Shown here: piece by piece, positions 12,235-12,294 of the stretch
Layout: each line of letters begins with the position of its first letter
How positions within the stretch are numbered: position 1 is the stretch's first letter
NCBI GenBank assembly: GCA_023434365.1
Contig: JAEYSV010000066.1
Location: 1 to 12,294, forward strand
Origin: Bacillota bacterium
GTDB lineage: Bacteria; Bacillota; Clostridia; Lachnospirales; Lachnospiraceae
Direction of reading: 5' to 3'
Length of the DNA stretch: 12,294 nt
The notes under the pieces: generated by a model
Told to the model about the DNA's origin: nothing
The model's database searches: none
The model's input: the letters and a program-made list of their open reading frames with translations, nothing else
Position numbers and translations under genes: made by a program

Positions 12235-12294
12235 TAAATTAAAGTGATACAAGACATAGTTCAATGAGCAACTGTATGAAGTCGTTGGCACTTT

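Overview
The base composition, codon use and gene families point to a low-GC, spore-forming clostridium, most likely a Lachnospiraceae-type organism. The window is a junction. Positions 1 to about 4095 are the right-hand part of an integrative element. The rest, about 4135 to 12294, looks like ordinary chromosome.

The junction call rests on three things seen together. A complete tyrosine integrase (2661-3851, minus) lies next to an isolated 3' half of a tRNA that looks like tRNA-Arg(CCG) (4094-4134). That half begins at the anticodon loop and has no matching 5' half. A perfect 20-bp terminator hairpin and a chromosomal DEAD-box helicase gene follow. The element therefore runs leftward from the tRNA remnant and past the start of the window. 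Between integrase and tRNA are phased short direct repeats that could be integrase arm sites or control sites.

The element's cargo looks small, toxin-related and partly decayed. From left to right it holds: a 55-residue peptide with a classic double-glycine leader (bacteriocin or signal-like, 177-344); a GyrI-like/DUF5085-like protein (547-1005); two diverged direct copies of a Hint (intein-like) segment of the kind found in polymorphic toxins, at least one of them frameshifted (about 1322-1723); an unidentified 46-codon gene remnant (1845-1985); and a broken Ser/Thr protein kinase with a C-terminal membrane segment (about 1992-2580). Together they read as a degenerating secreted-toxin locus.

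The chromosomal part holds: a RhlE-type DEAD-box RNA helicase, with a relic of a DUF1456 (YehS-like) gene fused to its leader; a small tail-anchored membrane protein; a 52-residue hydrophilic protein (6526-6684) behind a sporulation-type -10 element; a DegV-family lipid-binding protein; a protein with a C-terminal J-domain; a divergent AraC-family regulator whose 3' end overlaps a zinc-ribbon gene with an octapeptide-repeat tail; and an SOS-controlled Y-family DNA polymerase (TTG start, LexA box inside its promoter) coupled to a small conserved partner gene.

Gene-poor stretches carry structure too: a nested direct/inverted repeat beside degV with a related copy near the window end, a promoter with no gene that could make a small RNA (6876-7045), and a cluster of hairpins upstream of the polymerase gene.
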